A stretch of 64,000 nt of DNA, taken from contig JAPPNU010000024.1 of assembly GCA_028873695.1 (NCBI GenBank), forward strand, positions 28,975 to 92,974, given 5' to 3'. Below are positions 7,964 to 15,717 of the stretch, one piece after another. This stretch comes from Gemmatimonadota bacterium. Its GTDB lineage: Bacteria > Latescibacterota > UBA2968 > GCA-2709665. The notes under the pieces were generated by a model. That model was not told the origin of the DNA, did no database searches, and saw only the letters and a program-made list of their open reading frames with translations. The number at the start of each line of letters is the position of its first letter. Within the stretch, counting starts at the first letter, position 1. The position numbers were made by a program, and so were the translations under genes.

Positions 7964-9334
7964 ATGAACGTCGTCTTCATTGTGCTCGACAGCTTTCGAC
8001 AGGATCACGTGAGCCTGTACAACCGCGGCGTAGGGCCATTTCCCGGTATCGACCCGTGCAGAACGCCCAATATCGACGCATTCGCCGAGGAGGCAGTGGT
8101 CTTCGACAACGCCTATCCGGAAGCCCTGCCGACCATTCCAATCCGCTGCCAGTTGATGACCGGCCAGCGCACGCTGCACAGCCGCGGCTGGCAACCCCTC
8201 ACCGCGGAAGACGTACACGTCGCCCAGATCCTTTCGGAGGAGGGATACGTCTGCGGGCTCGTCACGGATACCTACCACTATCGCGCTCCCGGAATGAACT
8301 ACCACCGGGATTTCGCTTCTTACGACTGGATCCGCGGCCAGGAATACGATCCCTGGATCAGTGCGCCAACCCGGCGCAATCTGGATGACTACGTCAACGG
8401 GAATTTTCCGGATACCTGGCGGCGGCGCGTCTCTCAATTTCTGGCCAACACCGACGGCTTCCACTCGAAGGAGGACGAATTCGCGTGGAAGGTGGTCGAC
8501 AGCGCCGTCAACTGGCTGGAATCGAACCGGACGCACGAAAACGTGATGCTCTGGGTGGATTCGTTCGACCCTCACGAACCGTGGAATCCCGTTCCGGAAT
8601 TCGACAGCTACACCGATCCCGGGTACCGGGGGCCGCGCCTCATCATGCCGATGGGCGGACCGTCGGAAGACTGGGCCTCATCGGACGAGGTCGCCCATAT
8701 CCAGGGTCTCTACGCGGGCGAATGCGCATTTGTGGACCACTGCCTGGGGCGGCTGTTCGACGCCCTCGGAAACCTGGGATACTACGACGACAGCGTCATT
8801 TTTCTTCTGGCCGACCACGGGCATCCCCTGAATGACCACGGGAAATTTCTGAAGGGCGCGGACCGGATGTACAACGAGCTGCTAAAGGTACCGTTCATGG
8901 TCAGACTGCCGGGAGGGAAACACGGGGGTCGTCGGACGTCGGCGATCGTACAGTACCAGGACGTGCTGCCAACCCTCCTCGACGCGCTGGGTCTGGACGG
9001 CAGCGCAGACGCCATGGCGGGCCGGAGCTTCATGCCCGTACTCGAGGGCGATACGGGCGAACACCGGCGGGCGATGATCACCGGCTACCACGGCGGAATC
9101 GACCGCTGCACCCGTGACGACACGTGGAGCTATATCCAGCGCCCCGCGGGCGAAGCCGACGAACTGTACCATCTTCTCCACGATCCGAAGGAAGAAAACA
9201 ACCTCATCGACGATCACCCGGACGAGGCCCTGCGCCTGGCGGGCGCATTCGGCAAGGTGTTCAAGCGGCAGTCGTCGAATACGGTGAAAGGCGTCCAGGG
9301 AGAATACGAAATGGCCTCGTCGAGTATTGACTGA
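7964..9334 (+). CDS. Sulfatase-family hydrolase with Thr at nucleophile position
   Basis: A 456-residue cytoplasmic-looking member (no signal peptide) of the sulfatase / alkaline phosphatase superfamily. The N-terminus VVFIVLDSFRQDHVSLY carries the first metal-binding Asp. The C-terminal metal site is FLLADHGHPLNDHGKFLKG. The nucleophile region reads ALPTIPIRCQLMTG: at the position where sulfatases have Cys or Ser (to be made into formylglycine; C/S-x-P-x-R) there is Thr. That could mean an inactive FGly route, a direct Thr nucleophile as in phosphodiesterases of the superfamily, or a sulfatase-like phosphohydrolase. The ATG at 7964 is fixed by AGGAGG 7 bases upstream. It is followed by an aldolase with a 41-base gap, probably in one operon. 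Confidence 0.9.
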   Translation: MNVVFIVLDSFRQDHVSLYNRGVGPFPGIDPCRTPNIDAFAEEAVVFDNAYPEALPTIPIRCQLMTGQRTLHSRGWQPLTAEDVHVAQILSEEGYVCGLVTDTYHYRAPGMNYHRDFASYDWIRGQEYDPWISAPTRRNLDDYVNGNFPDTWRRRVSQFLANTDGFHSKEDEFAWKVVDSAVNWLESNRTHENVMLWVDSFDPHEPWNPVPEFDSYTDPGYRGPRLIMPMGGPSEDWASSDEVAHIQGLYAGECAFVDHCLGRLFDALGNLGYYDDSVIFLLADHGHPLNDHGKFLKGADRMYNELLKVPFMVRLPGGKHGGRRTSAIVQYQDVLPTLLDALGLDGSADAMAGRSFMPVLEGDTGEHRRAMITGYHGGIDRCTRDDTWSYIQRPAGEADELYHLLHDPKEENNLIDDHPDEALRLAGAFGKVFKRQSSNTVKGVQGEYEMASSSID

Positions 9335-9375
9335 ACCGACACCATCCTGAGTATCCCGTCAATAAAGGAGACCCC

Positions 9376-10116
9376 GTGGAAAATCCCGTCAAAGCGAAAC
9401 TCCTCAGGGGCGAATTGTCCCTGGGAGGCTGGCTGAACCTGGGTTCGCCCCTCGCCGCCGAAGTCATGGCGGCCGCCGGCTTCGAATGGCTGGCGATAGA
9501 CGCGGAACATTCGCCGTTCGACATCCCGTTGATCGTGGACACGTTCCGCGCGATCGAGGCCCGGGGCGCCGTGCCCTTCGTCCGTGCGTGGGACCACGAT
9601 CCGGTTTCTCTTGCGCGCATCCTGGACGCCGGCGCCTACGGCATCATCGTGCCGCACGTCAGCACGCCCCGGGAGGCCGAGGCCCTCGTGCAGGCCATGC
9701 GCTATCCCCCCGCGGGCGCCCGCTCCGCCGGTACGGGAAGGGTCGCCGTGTACGGCGACGAATATCGCCTGAGCGCCAACGACGCGGTGATGATCGTACC
9801 CCAGATTGAAGACATGGAGGGAATCAACAACACCGAAGCCATCATGTCCGTCGAGGGAATCGACGTCGGCTTCCTCGGGCCCGGCGACCTGGCCCTTTCA
9901 ATGGGCGTGAACCGGGGCCATCCGGACCACGAGGCAGCCATTCAGACGTTCGTATCGGGATGTAAAGAAGCCGGCAAGCCCTACGGGATGCCGGAGCGCG
10001 ACCTGGAGATCGTACGGAAACGCATACGCGAGGGATTTACGTTCATGGACGTCGCCAGCGATCTGCGCGCCCTCGAAGCAGCCGTACAGAACGCGCTGGC
10101 CGAGGTCGGAACGTGA
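9376..10116 (+). CDS. HpcH/HpaI-family aldolase
   Basis: A 246-residue class II (metal-dependent) pyruvate aldolase of the 2-oxo-3-deoxy-acid / 4-hydroxy-2-oxoheptanedioate family, which splits 4-hydroxy-2-oxo acids to pyruvate and an aldehyde. Visible signatures are LAIDAEHSPFD (catalytic His), FVRAWDHDP, the metal-ligand region VPQIEDMEGINN and GPGDLALSMG. The start is GTG 9376, with AAAGGAG 5 bases upstream. It follows the sulfatase by 41 bases and precedes a membrane protein. Its neighbours suggest breakdown of an acidic or sulfated sugar, but that is inference. Confidence 0.88.
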   Translation: MENPVKAKLLRGELSLGGWLNLGSPLAAEVMAAAGFEWLAIDAEHSPFDIPLIVDTFRAIEARGAVPFVRAWDHDPVSLARILDAGAYGIIVPHVSTPREAEALVQAMRYPPAGARSAGTGRVAVYGDEYRLSANDAVMIVPQIEDMEGINNTEAIMSVEGIDVGFLGPGDLALSMGVNRGHPDHEAAIQTFVSGCKEAGKPYGMPERDLEIVRKRIREGFTFMDVASDLRALEAAVQNALAEVGT

Positions 10117-10122
10117 GAGACC

Positions 10123-10152
10123 GGGCGGGCGACCACAAGGGTCGCCCCTACC
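10123..10152. repeat. REP-like palindrome copy 1
   Basis: GGGCGGGCGACCACAAGGGTCGCCCCTACC is a near-palindromic intergenic repeat (GGCGACC...GGTCGCC). Seven relatives lie at 34457, 34537, 38105, 38187, 40072, 40145 and 46532. Here it is between the aldolase and the following membrane-protein gene. Confidence 0.75.
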
Positions 10153-10217
10153 AATGCAACATCGGCGTGGACTGACCCGCGTCTGGACGCGACGATGTGC
10201 CTCCTCAGGGGGTCGCA

Positions 10218-10886
10218 ATGGAAATGCCGGAAAGTACACCCTCGAACAAGCTGAAGACGTGGCTCTTCAATCCGTTTTATTACGTCGCGGGAGGGACCGC
10301 CCTCGGCATCGGGCTGGTCGTGATGACGATCGCGAGCCTTGTTGGCGCGGCAACGAATCACCACTTCGACGGTGTTGTCGACCTCCATTCGGGCCCGCCG
10401 GCGCCGGCGTGGGTCTTTGTCGCCGAAAACCTGATCAACTGGCTGGTGATGGGCGTTCTGGCATATCTCGCGGGGCGGCTGATATCCCGGAGCAGGATCC
10501 GACCGCTGGACGTTTTCGGCACACAGGCGCTTGCGCGTGTGCCGATGGCGATCACCCTGTTCTGCGTGCTCCTTCCCGGATTCCGGCGCGTTACAGACCA
10601 ACTCGCCGGGCAGCTGATGCAGGGTCCGACACGGTTCCGGTCCGGCGCTTCCGGAGGCGTACTGACGTCCTTCGCGCAGGTCAGCCCGCTGGATCTCGCC
10701 GTTTTTGTCCTGGCCGTCATTCTGGCGCTGTTACTGCTCGTCTGGACGGTATTGCTGATGTACCGCGCTTTCGCCGTCGCATGCAACGTGGGCGGAGGCA
10801 AAGCCATCGGCCTTTTCGCGACCGCCATCCTGCTGGGCGAGGTCCTTTCCAAAATATCCATCGGCGCGCTCCTCGCAGCTGTCTAG
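10218..10886 (+). CDS. Yip1-like integral membrane protein
   Basis: A 222-residue protein with about five hydrophobic segments (residues ~20-45, 65-90, 108-125, 155-178 and 195-215) and a soluble N-terminus LKTWLFNPFYYVAGG. The arrangement resembles YIP1-family membrane proteins, whose bacterial role is unknown. The ATG at 10218 is preceded by AGGGGG; a GTG at 10197 is less well placed. It is the third gene of the sulfatase-aldolase unit, though a REP-like repeat lies between it and the aldolase. Its stop is 18 bases from the group II intron, so the target terminator may serve both convergent transcripts. Confidence 0.7.
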   Translation: MEMPESTPSNKLKTWLFNPFYYVAGGTALGIGLVVMTIASLVGAATNHHFDGVVDLHSGPPAPAWVFVAENLINWLVMGVLAYLAGRLISRSRIRPLDVFGTQALARVPMAITLFCVLLPGFRRVTDQLAGQLMQGPTRFRSGASGGVLTSFAQVSPLDLAVFVLAVILALLLLVWTVLLMYRAFAVACNVGGGKAIGLFATAILLGEVLSKISIGALLAAV

Positions 10887-10942
10887 CGTTCCAATCCGAA
10901 ACAATCGGGTAGGGAGGGACCTTACGGTCCCTTCCCTCCCAC

Positions 10943-10976
10943 ACCACCGTACGTACGGGTCCGTATACGGCGGTTC
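10943..10976 (-). ncRNA. Group II intron domain V
   Basis: A 34-base hairpin reading GAACCGCCGTATACGG then ACCCGTACGTACGGTGGT. It has the catalytic CGC triad, the 2-base bulge region and the apical tetraloop. The RT stop codon overlaps its first two bases. Confidence 0.88.
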
Positions 10977-12378
10977 AAGACGAGCCATCCAGGTTTAGGT
11001 GTTTCTGGAGGAGGCTTACGAGTCCAAGCTGTGACAGGTATTGTATGGGCACGGCCTGGTTCATATGGGAGGCACCCGCGTTCCACCAGGGGCCTCTGCC
11101 ATTGTATGCCGAGCGGCGCGCCCGTTCCCTGTCGATGCCTCGGGCGATGAGTTGTTTCGCCCGTGTGCGTGGTCTTTTCCACTGTTTCCACAGGATGCGA
11201 CGCATCCGTCGCCTGATCCAGTGGTCCAGTTCCTCGAAGCACGCCTTCACCTGCGCCAGGCGGAAGTAGGCCATCCATCCCTGAAGCAGCGGCGTGATGG
11301 CCGCTATGGTTGCTTCGAGGCGCTTCCCCCGTCCTGCTTGCAGGGTCGTGCGCAGTTTCTCCCGCAGCCGCTTTACCGACTCCGGGGCAACGCGCAGTTT
11401 CGGCTGGCGATGATGGGTCATACTGTAGCCCAGGAACGTGCGCTTCCAGGGCCGCGCCACCGCGCTCTTTTCCCGGTTGACCTTCAGCTTCAGCCGGGTG
11501 TGCACAAAGCGCTGTATGGAGGCAAGCACGCGTTCGCCCGCCTGTTTCGACCCGACATAGATGTTGCAGTCGTCGGCGTAGCGGACAAAGGCGTGTCCCC
11601 TCCGCTCCAGTTCCCTGTCCCATTCATCCAGCAGGATATTGGACAACAGGGGCGAGAGGGGTCCCCCTTGCGGCGTTCCCTCGCCTCGCGGCGAGACCAC
11701 GCCGCCCGCCATCATCCCCGCCTGCAGAAAGCGCCGGATCACGTGCAGGATGCGTTTGTCCCCGACCCTGCGCGCCACCCGCGACATCAGCACGTCGTGG
11801 TTGATCCGGTCGAAGCACTTTTCCAGATCAATGTCCACGACCCACCGGTATCCCGCAGCCACGAACGACCGGGCCTGTTGAATGGCCTGGTGTGCGCTTC
11901 GCCTGGGCCTGAAGCCGAAGCTCAGTTCCGAGAACGTCGGGTCGATGTGCGGTTGCAGCACCTGCAGCAGCGCTTGCTGGACGAGACGATCCATCACCGT
12001 CGGCACGCCCAAGATACGCGTGCCGCGCCCTCCCGGCTTCGGGATCTCCACCTTCCGGACAGCGTCCGGTTGATAGCTCCCCTCAAGGAGGGCTTCCCGC
12101 ACCTGTGACCACCGCGCGCATAACTGGCGCCCCAGGCCGTCCACACTCACGCCGTCCACGCCTGCGGCCCCTTTGTTTTGCACCACGCGGCGATAGGCAT
12201 TCAGCATGTTCTCGCGGCTGACCACCTCCTCCATCACCATCGCTGCCTGCCAATCGGTCATCCCGTTGCGCGCCGTGTCCGTTTGATGCCCGGATTTCGG
12301 GTCCCTCGCGGTGCCGCCGCTACCTCCCCGGTTCCGGTCCGGCCTCTCAGCCTTCTTGTCTGCATCTGCTTCGGTCAT
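10975..12378 (-). CDS. ltrA: Group II intron reverse transcriptase/maturase
   Basis: A 467-residue intron-encoded protein that helps splicing and copies the intron into new sites. RT domain blocks are visible: IPKPGGRGTRILGVPTVMDR, VDIDLEKCFDRINHD, EGTPQGGPLSPLLSNILLDE and the catalytic FVRYADD. A maturase (X) domain follows, with LQGWMAYFRLAQVK and the basic RRRMRRILWKQWKRP. There is no HNH endonuclease domain, as expected for class C. The ATG at 12378 has GGAG 8 bases upstream; longer in-frame extension upstream is intron RNA. The frame is intact, so the element may still move. Confidence 0.93.
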   Translation of the reverse strand: MTEADADKKAERPDRNRGGSGGTARDPKSGHQTDTARNGMTDWQAAMVMEEVVSRENMLNAYRRVVQNKGAAGVDGVSVDGLGRQLCARWSQVREALLEGSYQPDAVRKVEIPKPGGRGTRILGVPTVMDRLVQQALLQVLQPHIDPTFSELSFGFRPRRSAHQAIQQARSFVAAGYRWVVDIDLEKCFDRINHDVLMSRVARRVGDKRILHVIRRFLQAGMMAGGVVSPRGEGTPQGGPLSPLLSNILLDEWDRELERRGHAFVRYADDCNIYVGSKQAGERVLASIQRFVHTRLKLKVNREKSAVARPWKRTFLGYSMTHHRQPKLRVAPESVKRLREKLRTTLQAGRGKRLEATIAAITPLLQGWMAYFRLAQVKACFEELDHWIRRRMRRILWKQWKRPRTRAKQLIARGIDRERARRSAYNGRGPWWNAGASHMNQAVPIQYLSQLGLVSLLQKHLNLDGSS

Positions 12379-12815
12379 CGAGCACTCCGTCCCGATTCGG
12401 CTTGTCTTGTTCGGCCCTTCACCGTCCGATTCCCAACGGCTACTATGGCCTCGGCTGACTTCTGCCGTCGCTGTGTACGGCAGATCTCCCAGGGTAAGAC
12501 GCGTGACTTTCGTCCCATCTGCCCGCCGCATCTACTTCCATCCGGTCCGGGTGACTATCGGGCTTCAGATCTTTTGGCCTCCTCGCCCCCGAATGGCTGC
12601 CTCATATGCGGTTCGTGTTCCTCGGGCCGGGACTTTGCCTTCAGCTTCCTTCAGACACCGCCTCGCGGCGATGCCCTTGCTGTTCGGCTAAGAGTTCCGG
12701 TCACCACGGCCTCTGGAGGGACTCTCACCCTCCCAGTCACTTCCCGGCTCGGTTTCCCTTACCGGTTCAAGGCACCGGCGCTTCGCCCGGTGCTTCGCGC
12801 CATGCCTGGCGCACC

Positions 12816-12853
12816 AAAAGACTCGCCGGCCCGAAGTACCGGACCGGCGAGTC
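12816..12853 (-). terminator. Intrinsic terminator, target of the intron
   Basis: On the minus strand GACTCGCCGG (12853-12844) pairs with CCGGCGAGTC (12829-12820), followed by TTTT. It ends the transcript of the beta-helix gene at 12903. The intron begins one base after the T run. Confidence 0.85.
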
Positions 12854-12902
12854 ATTGCGCCCTTCCGTTTGTCAATTCCGGATGGACCATGCCCCCCATC
12901 GA

Positions 12903-14111
12903 TCAGACCAGATTCCCCTCCGCGCGGCTGTTCGAGCCCGTCACCACAACCGGTTCCCGCATCCCCACGCACATATTTCCGCCGATCAGGTTGTAGTCGC
13001 TGGACCCGCTCTCCGCGATGCCGCAGGTCTGCGTTGGAACCGTCTGATCGTCGGCGCAACGGTTGCCCCGCACAATCGTCCGGTCCAGGTCGTGCAGCCG
13101 GATCCCCGGCCATCGGCCCGGCGCTTCCTGTGAATTGCTCAACAGCAGGTTACCCGAAAGCACCTGCTCCTCGCCACGGCTGGCGTCAATCCCGCTGCGT
13201 CCGTTATAAGCGCAGACGTTGTCGCTGACGATATTGTGGTGATCGCCACCATTCGCCACCCCGCCGATACCGTGCTGACCATTGCGGGAGAACACGCTGT
13301 CGCTGCACACGGTATGGTGCACGCGGGCGCAGAAGAAAAAGCCGTCGCCGCCGTTGCCTTCGGCGATGTTGTGCGACCAGACGCGCGCGCGCAGGGCCGT
13401 GCCGGGATGAAACCCGTGACCACGGCACCCGTGCGCCTGGCATTGCATCACCTGGGCGTCGCTGCCCCGTTGAATGCCGAAACCGTCGCTCGGCCAGTCC
13501 GACACCGTGCAATTCACCACTCTCACGCGCCGGCAATCAACCAGATGGACGGCAGCGTACGTGAAGTCCCACCAGGGTCCCCGGTACTGTTCCGGACCCT
13601 GTATCGTGAGCCCCTGAATCTCGATATCGACCTCATCCAGCGCGTAAATCGCCGGAAAGAGACGCACGGCTCGGGCATTGTCCGCCACCTTCAGGTCCCG
13701 TTCCACCCGCGCGTCGATCCGGACGCGGGCGCCGCTTCGCTCGCGCACGATGCCGTGGGTACCGTGCCAGCCGGTCTGCCGGTCATCGCACAGCCCGACG
13801 GCGTCGCCCTCATGGAAGGGCGGGCGCGTGCTGCAATCGAACGCACGCTCGCCCTCGCGTACGTCTTTCTTCAGGGCGACCGATTCCGGCGGCCGTATCG
13901 CCAGGACGGTTGCCGGCCCGTCGCCGACCAGACTCACGCATCCGGGCAGATAAATCGACTGCCTCAACAGGTAGGCGCCCGCCGGCACGCGGACCCTTCC
14001 TCCACCCGGCGACAGAGAAGCGATCGCCTCGGCAATCCCGCACGTGGGTGATTCCGGGTCGTAGAAATCCGCGACATTGACTTCACCGCGTGGTCCCGAC
14101 GACTCCGTCAT
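12903..14111 (-). CDS. Right-handed parallel beta-helix protein (pectate-lyase-like)
   Basis: A ~402-residue protein. An N-terminal pectate-lyase-superfamily cap (NVADFYDPESPTCGIAEAIA, GGRVRVPAGAYLL) leads into serial beta-helix coils rich in the pattern VxNCxVxD / GHGFHPG / NxGxGFFF / NGxHGIGG. This fold binds or cleaves polysaccharides, including epimerases and lyases. No signal peptide is evident, so activity may be cytoplasmic. The start is ATG 14111, with GGGGGAGGA upstream. It is 62 bases behind a HpcH-type aldolase in the same direction, and a terminator closes the unit. A second beta-helix protein lies at 24342. The catalytic residues cannot be assigned by eye. Confidence 0.85.
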   Translation of the reverse strand: MTESSGPRGEVNVADFYDPESPTCGIAEAIASLSPGGGRVRVPAGAYLLRQSIYLPGCVSLVGDGPATVLAIRPPESVALKKDVREGERAFDCSTRPPFHEGDAVGLCDDRQTGWHGTHGIVRERSGARVRIDARVERDLKVADNARAVRLFPAIYALDEVDIEIQGLTIQGPEQYRGPWWDFTYAAVHLVDCRRVRVVNCTVSDWPSDGFGIQRGSDAQVMQCQAHGCRGHGFHPGTALRARVWSHNIAEGNGGDGFFFCARVHHTVCSDSVFSRNGQHGIGGVANGGDHHNIVSDNVCAYNGRSGIDASRGEEQVLSGNLLLSNSQEAPGRWPGIRLHDLDRTIVRGNRCADDQTVPTQTCGIAESGSSDYNLIGGNMCVGMREPVVVTGSNSRAEGNLV

Positions 14112-14173
14112 GACGGTCCTCCCCCTTCGATACACGGCATCCGATACCATGCCCCCGCACCGCGAAGGCACGC

Positions 14174-14902
14174 TCAGACCGGGGGCGGCTCCAGAATGAC
14201 CGTAACGCCCATGTCCAGGTATTTCGAACGTTGTTCCGCCGCGCCGGTCCGGTGACACACGGCCACCCCGGAACCCTGAAGCGACTTCGCCACGTAGGCC
14301 ACGGCGTCATCGACCGACTTCAGGGCGTGGTTGGGGTGCGCCGTCAGGCTGAACGTCAGGTCGGTGGGACCGAAAGACAGGCAGTCGACCCCCGTCCGGG
14401 CCAGAAGATGCGCGCGGGTCACGGCCTCAACCGACTCGATCTGCAGCCACAGCACCCCGTATGCGTTCCACCAGCCCGCGTAATCGAACGGGTCTGTGAA
14501 ATCCGACGCGCCGCGCCGGGCGCGGCCGCCGTAACTGCGAATACCCGCGGGCGGGAAATAGAACGCGCCCAGCGCCTCCGCCACCGTCTTATCCGACTCC
14601 GTCTGCGGCACCTCGATTCCGCACGGTCCCAGGTCCAGGTAATTCCCGATCAGGTAGGCGTTCCTGGTGTGTTTGATGCGAAACTGAACGAAAACGTCCA
14701 ATTCCTCGGCAATGCCGCAGAATTCCGCCAGCCGCTCTTCATTGAGCGCGGAATGCTGGCTGTCGGCAGACACGAAATCGTAGGGTCCGCCATCCATCAC
14801 CCGCAGGAAACGCTCCCGCGTCGCATCCAGCGGCAGCGTCGTTCCCACAATCTGCTCTCCATCGCGGATTCGTTTCTTCAGGCCAACAGCACTTTCGAAC
14901 AT
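14174..14902 (-). CDS. HpcH/HpaI-family aldolase or lyase
   Basis: A 242-residue member of the same fold as the gene at 9376 but clearly divergent. The catalytic His motif is SADSQHSALNEE, where the usual Glu before His is Gln. The metal-ligand regions LWLQIESVEAV and FGPTDLTFSL are kept. The ATG at 14902 has GGAGG 5 bases upstream, and a candidate promoter lies at 14945-14972. With the beta-helix protein downstream it forms a two-gene unit, which suggests uronate or aldonate metabolism after a polysaccharide-active step; the substrate is unknown. Confidence 0.82.
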   Translation of the reverse strand: MFESAVGLKKRIRDGEQIVGTTLPLDATRERFLRVMDGGPYDFVSADSQHSALNEERLAEFCGIAEELDVFVQFRIKHTRNAYLIGNYLDLGPCGIEVPQTESDKTVAEALGAFYFPPAGIRSYGGRARRGASDFTDPFDYAGWWNAYGVLWLQIESVEAVTRAHLLARTGVDCLSFGPTDLTFSLTAHPNHALKSVDDAVAYVAKSLQGSGVAVCHRTGAAEQRSKYLDMGVTVILEPPPV

Positions 14903-14944
14903 AATACCTCCGGCGTCGTCGGGGTTCGCAGGTCGAAAACGTGT

Positions 14945-14972
14945 AGTCTAACGAGAGTGGATCTGTTTTCAA
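14945..14972 (-). promoter_or_regulatory. Candidate promoter for aldolase/beta-helix unit
   Basis: On the minus strand TTGAAA (14972-14967), a 16-base spacer and TAGACT (14950-14945), giving a ~36-base leader. Confidence 0.5.
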
Positions 14973-15251
14973 TACCTGAGAGTCAAGGAGATAATGAATA
15001 TTCACAACCACATCTTGATACAGCAGTGGATTAACTTCCGCACATTCTGCCTTCCCGTCCGCCCGATGCCGAGTCCGATCACGGGTTCCGTTCGATGTCC
15101 CGCCCTTCGCCTCCTTTCAGGAGTCCGGTTTGCTAAATGACGTCGCGAACACCCATCGGCAAGGCATCCAGGCGCCTTCAGCGCGAAAAATGCCCGATTG
15201 TCCGGACATTCACAATGGGGCGGAGACATTCAAGTAACTTCTGTTTTTCAG
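14973..15251. other. Intergenic region, little content
   Basis: This stretch separates divergent units. A 48-codon frame on the plus strand (14994-15140) begins ATG with AAGGAG in front, but its composition is not protein-like and I do not call it a gene. I see nothing else. Confidence 0.4.
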
Positions 15252-15280
15252 TTGAAAGGGTCTGGATAACTCTCTATATT
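15252..15280 (+). promoter_or_regulatory. Sigma-70-type promoter for small coiled-coil gene
   Basis: TTGAAA (15252-15257), a 17-base spacer and TATATT (15275-15280). The leader to the ATG at 15336 is ~49 bases. This supports the small gene downstream. Confidence 0.7.
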
Positions 15281-15335
15281 TGGTCATAGACGAAACAACC
15301 CACACCGAAAGCCCCAACCGAACGGAGAAACGCTT

Positions 15336-15536
15336 ATGGCAACCGCAACACCCGCCGACGCCGATTTTGACGCCCGTCTGTCGGCGCTTGAGTCCCGCCT
15401 GTCCCGCGTCGAGGGAATCGTTGAGCAGCTTGACCGCCGCCTGACGAATATCGAAGCAACCCTGCGCTGGATCATCGGCATTCAGGTCACAACGCTTCTG
15501 ACGCTTGGAACATTGATCCTGGTAAAATTGGGATAG
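15336..15536 (+). CDS. Small coiled-coil, single-TM protein
   Basis: A 66-residue protein. Residues ~10-40 form heptads (LSALESRLSRVEGIVEQLDR, then RLTNIEATL) and residues ~44-63 form a transmembrane segment (IIGIQVTTLLTLGTLILVKL) ending in K-L-G. It has its own promoter and GGAG ~9 bases before ATG. It shares the motif VEGIVEQLDRRL / LEGVIEQLDRRL and the terminal L-x-K-L-G with the 80-residue protein at 43916, so the two are paralogues. Function is unknown; a membrane-anchored oligomeric stalk is the plain reading. Confidence 0.78.
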   Translation: MATATPADADFDARLSALESRLSRVEGIVEQLDRRLTNIEATLRWIIGIQVTTLLTLGTLILVKLG

Positions 15537-15717
15537 ACCCACAAGGCGCCGCCTTCACAGCAAAACCAGGCCGCCCCTCACCGCTCGTAGCGATGATACA
15601 GAGGATCGAGGCTGTCCCGGTTCCAGACAGAACGCGTTCTTTCTCTGATTTCGTGGTTATGCCATCGACTGCTCCAAATGGGGAAGGGACTCGCCGATTG
15701 TGTCTGCCTAAGATCGC
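15537..15717. other. Intergenic, possible 3' relic of a gene
   Basis: On the minus strand a frame ending TGA at 15578 reads ...R-T-R-S-V-W-N-R-D-S-L-D-P-L-Y-H-R-Y-E-R, which looks like a protein tail rather than random sequence. It has no start and is out of frame with the DegT gene upstream. It may be the remains of a deleted gene. Confidence 0.25.

Larger units (their letters stand above)
10904..12814 (-). mobile_element. Class C group II intron, complete
   Basis: The intron runs on the minus strand from GTGCGCC (5' end at 12814) to ...ACCCGAT (3' end near 10904), about 1.9 kb. It contains a reverse transcriptase ORF, a 34-nt domain V (10976-10943, starting GAACCGCCG with the CGC triad of class C) and a domain VI stem (GGGAGGGA...TCCCTCCC). 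It sits directly behind a hairpin terminator (12853-12820) and its TTTTG, the classical target of class C introns. The precise 3' boundary is judged by eye. Confidence 0.88.
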
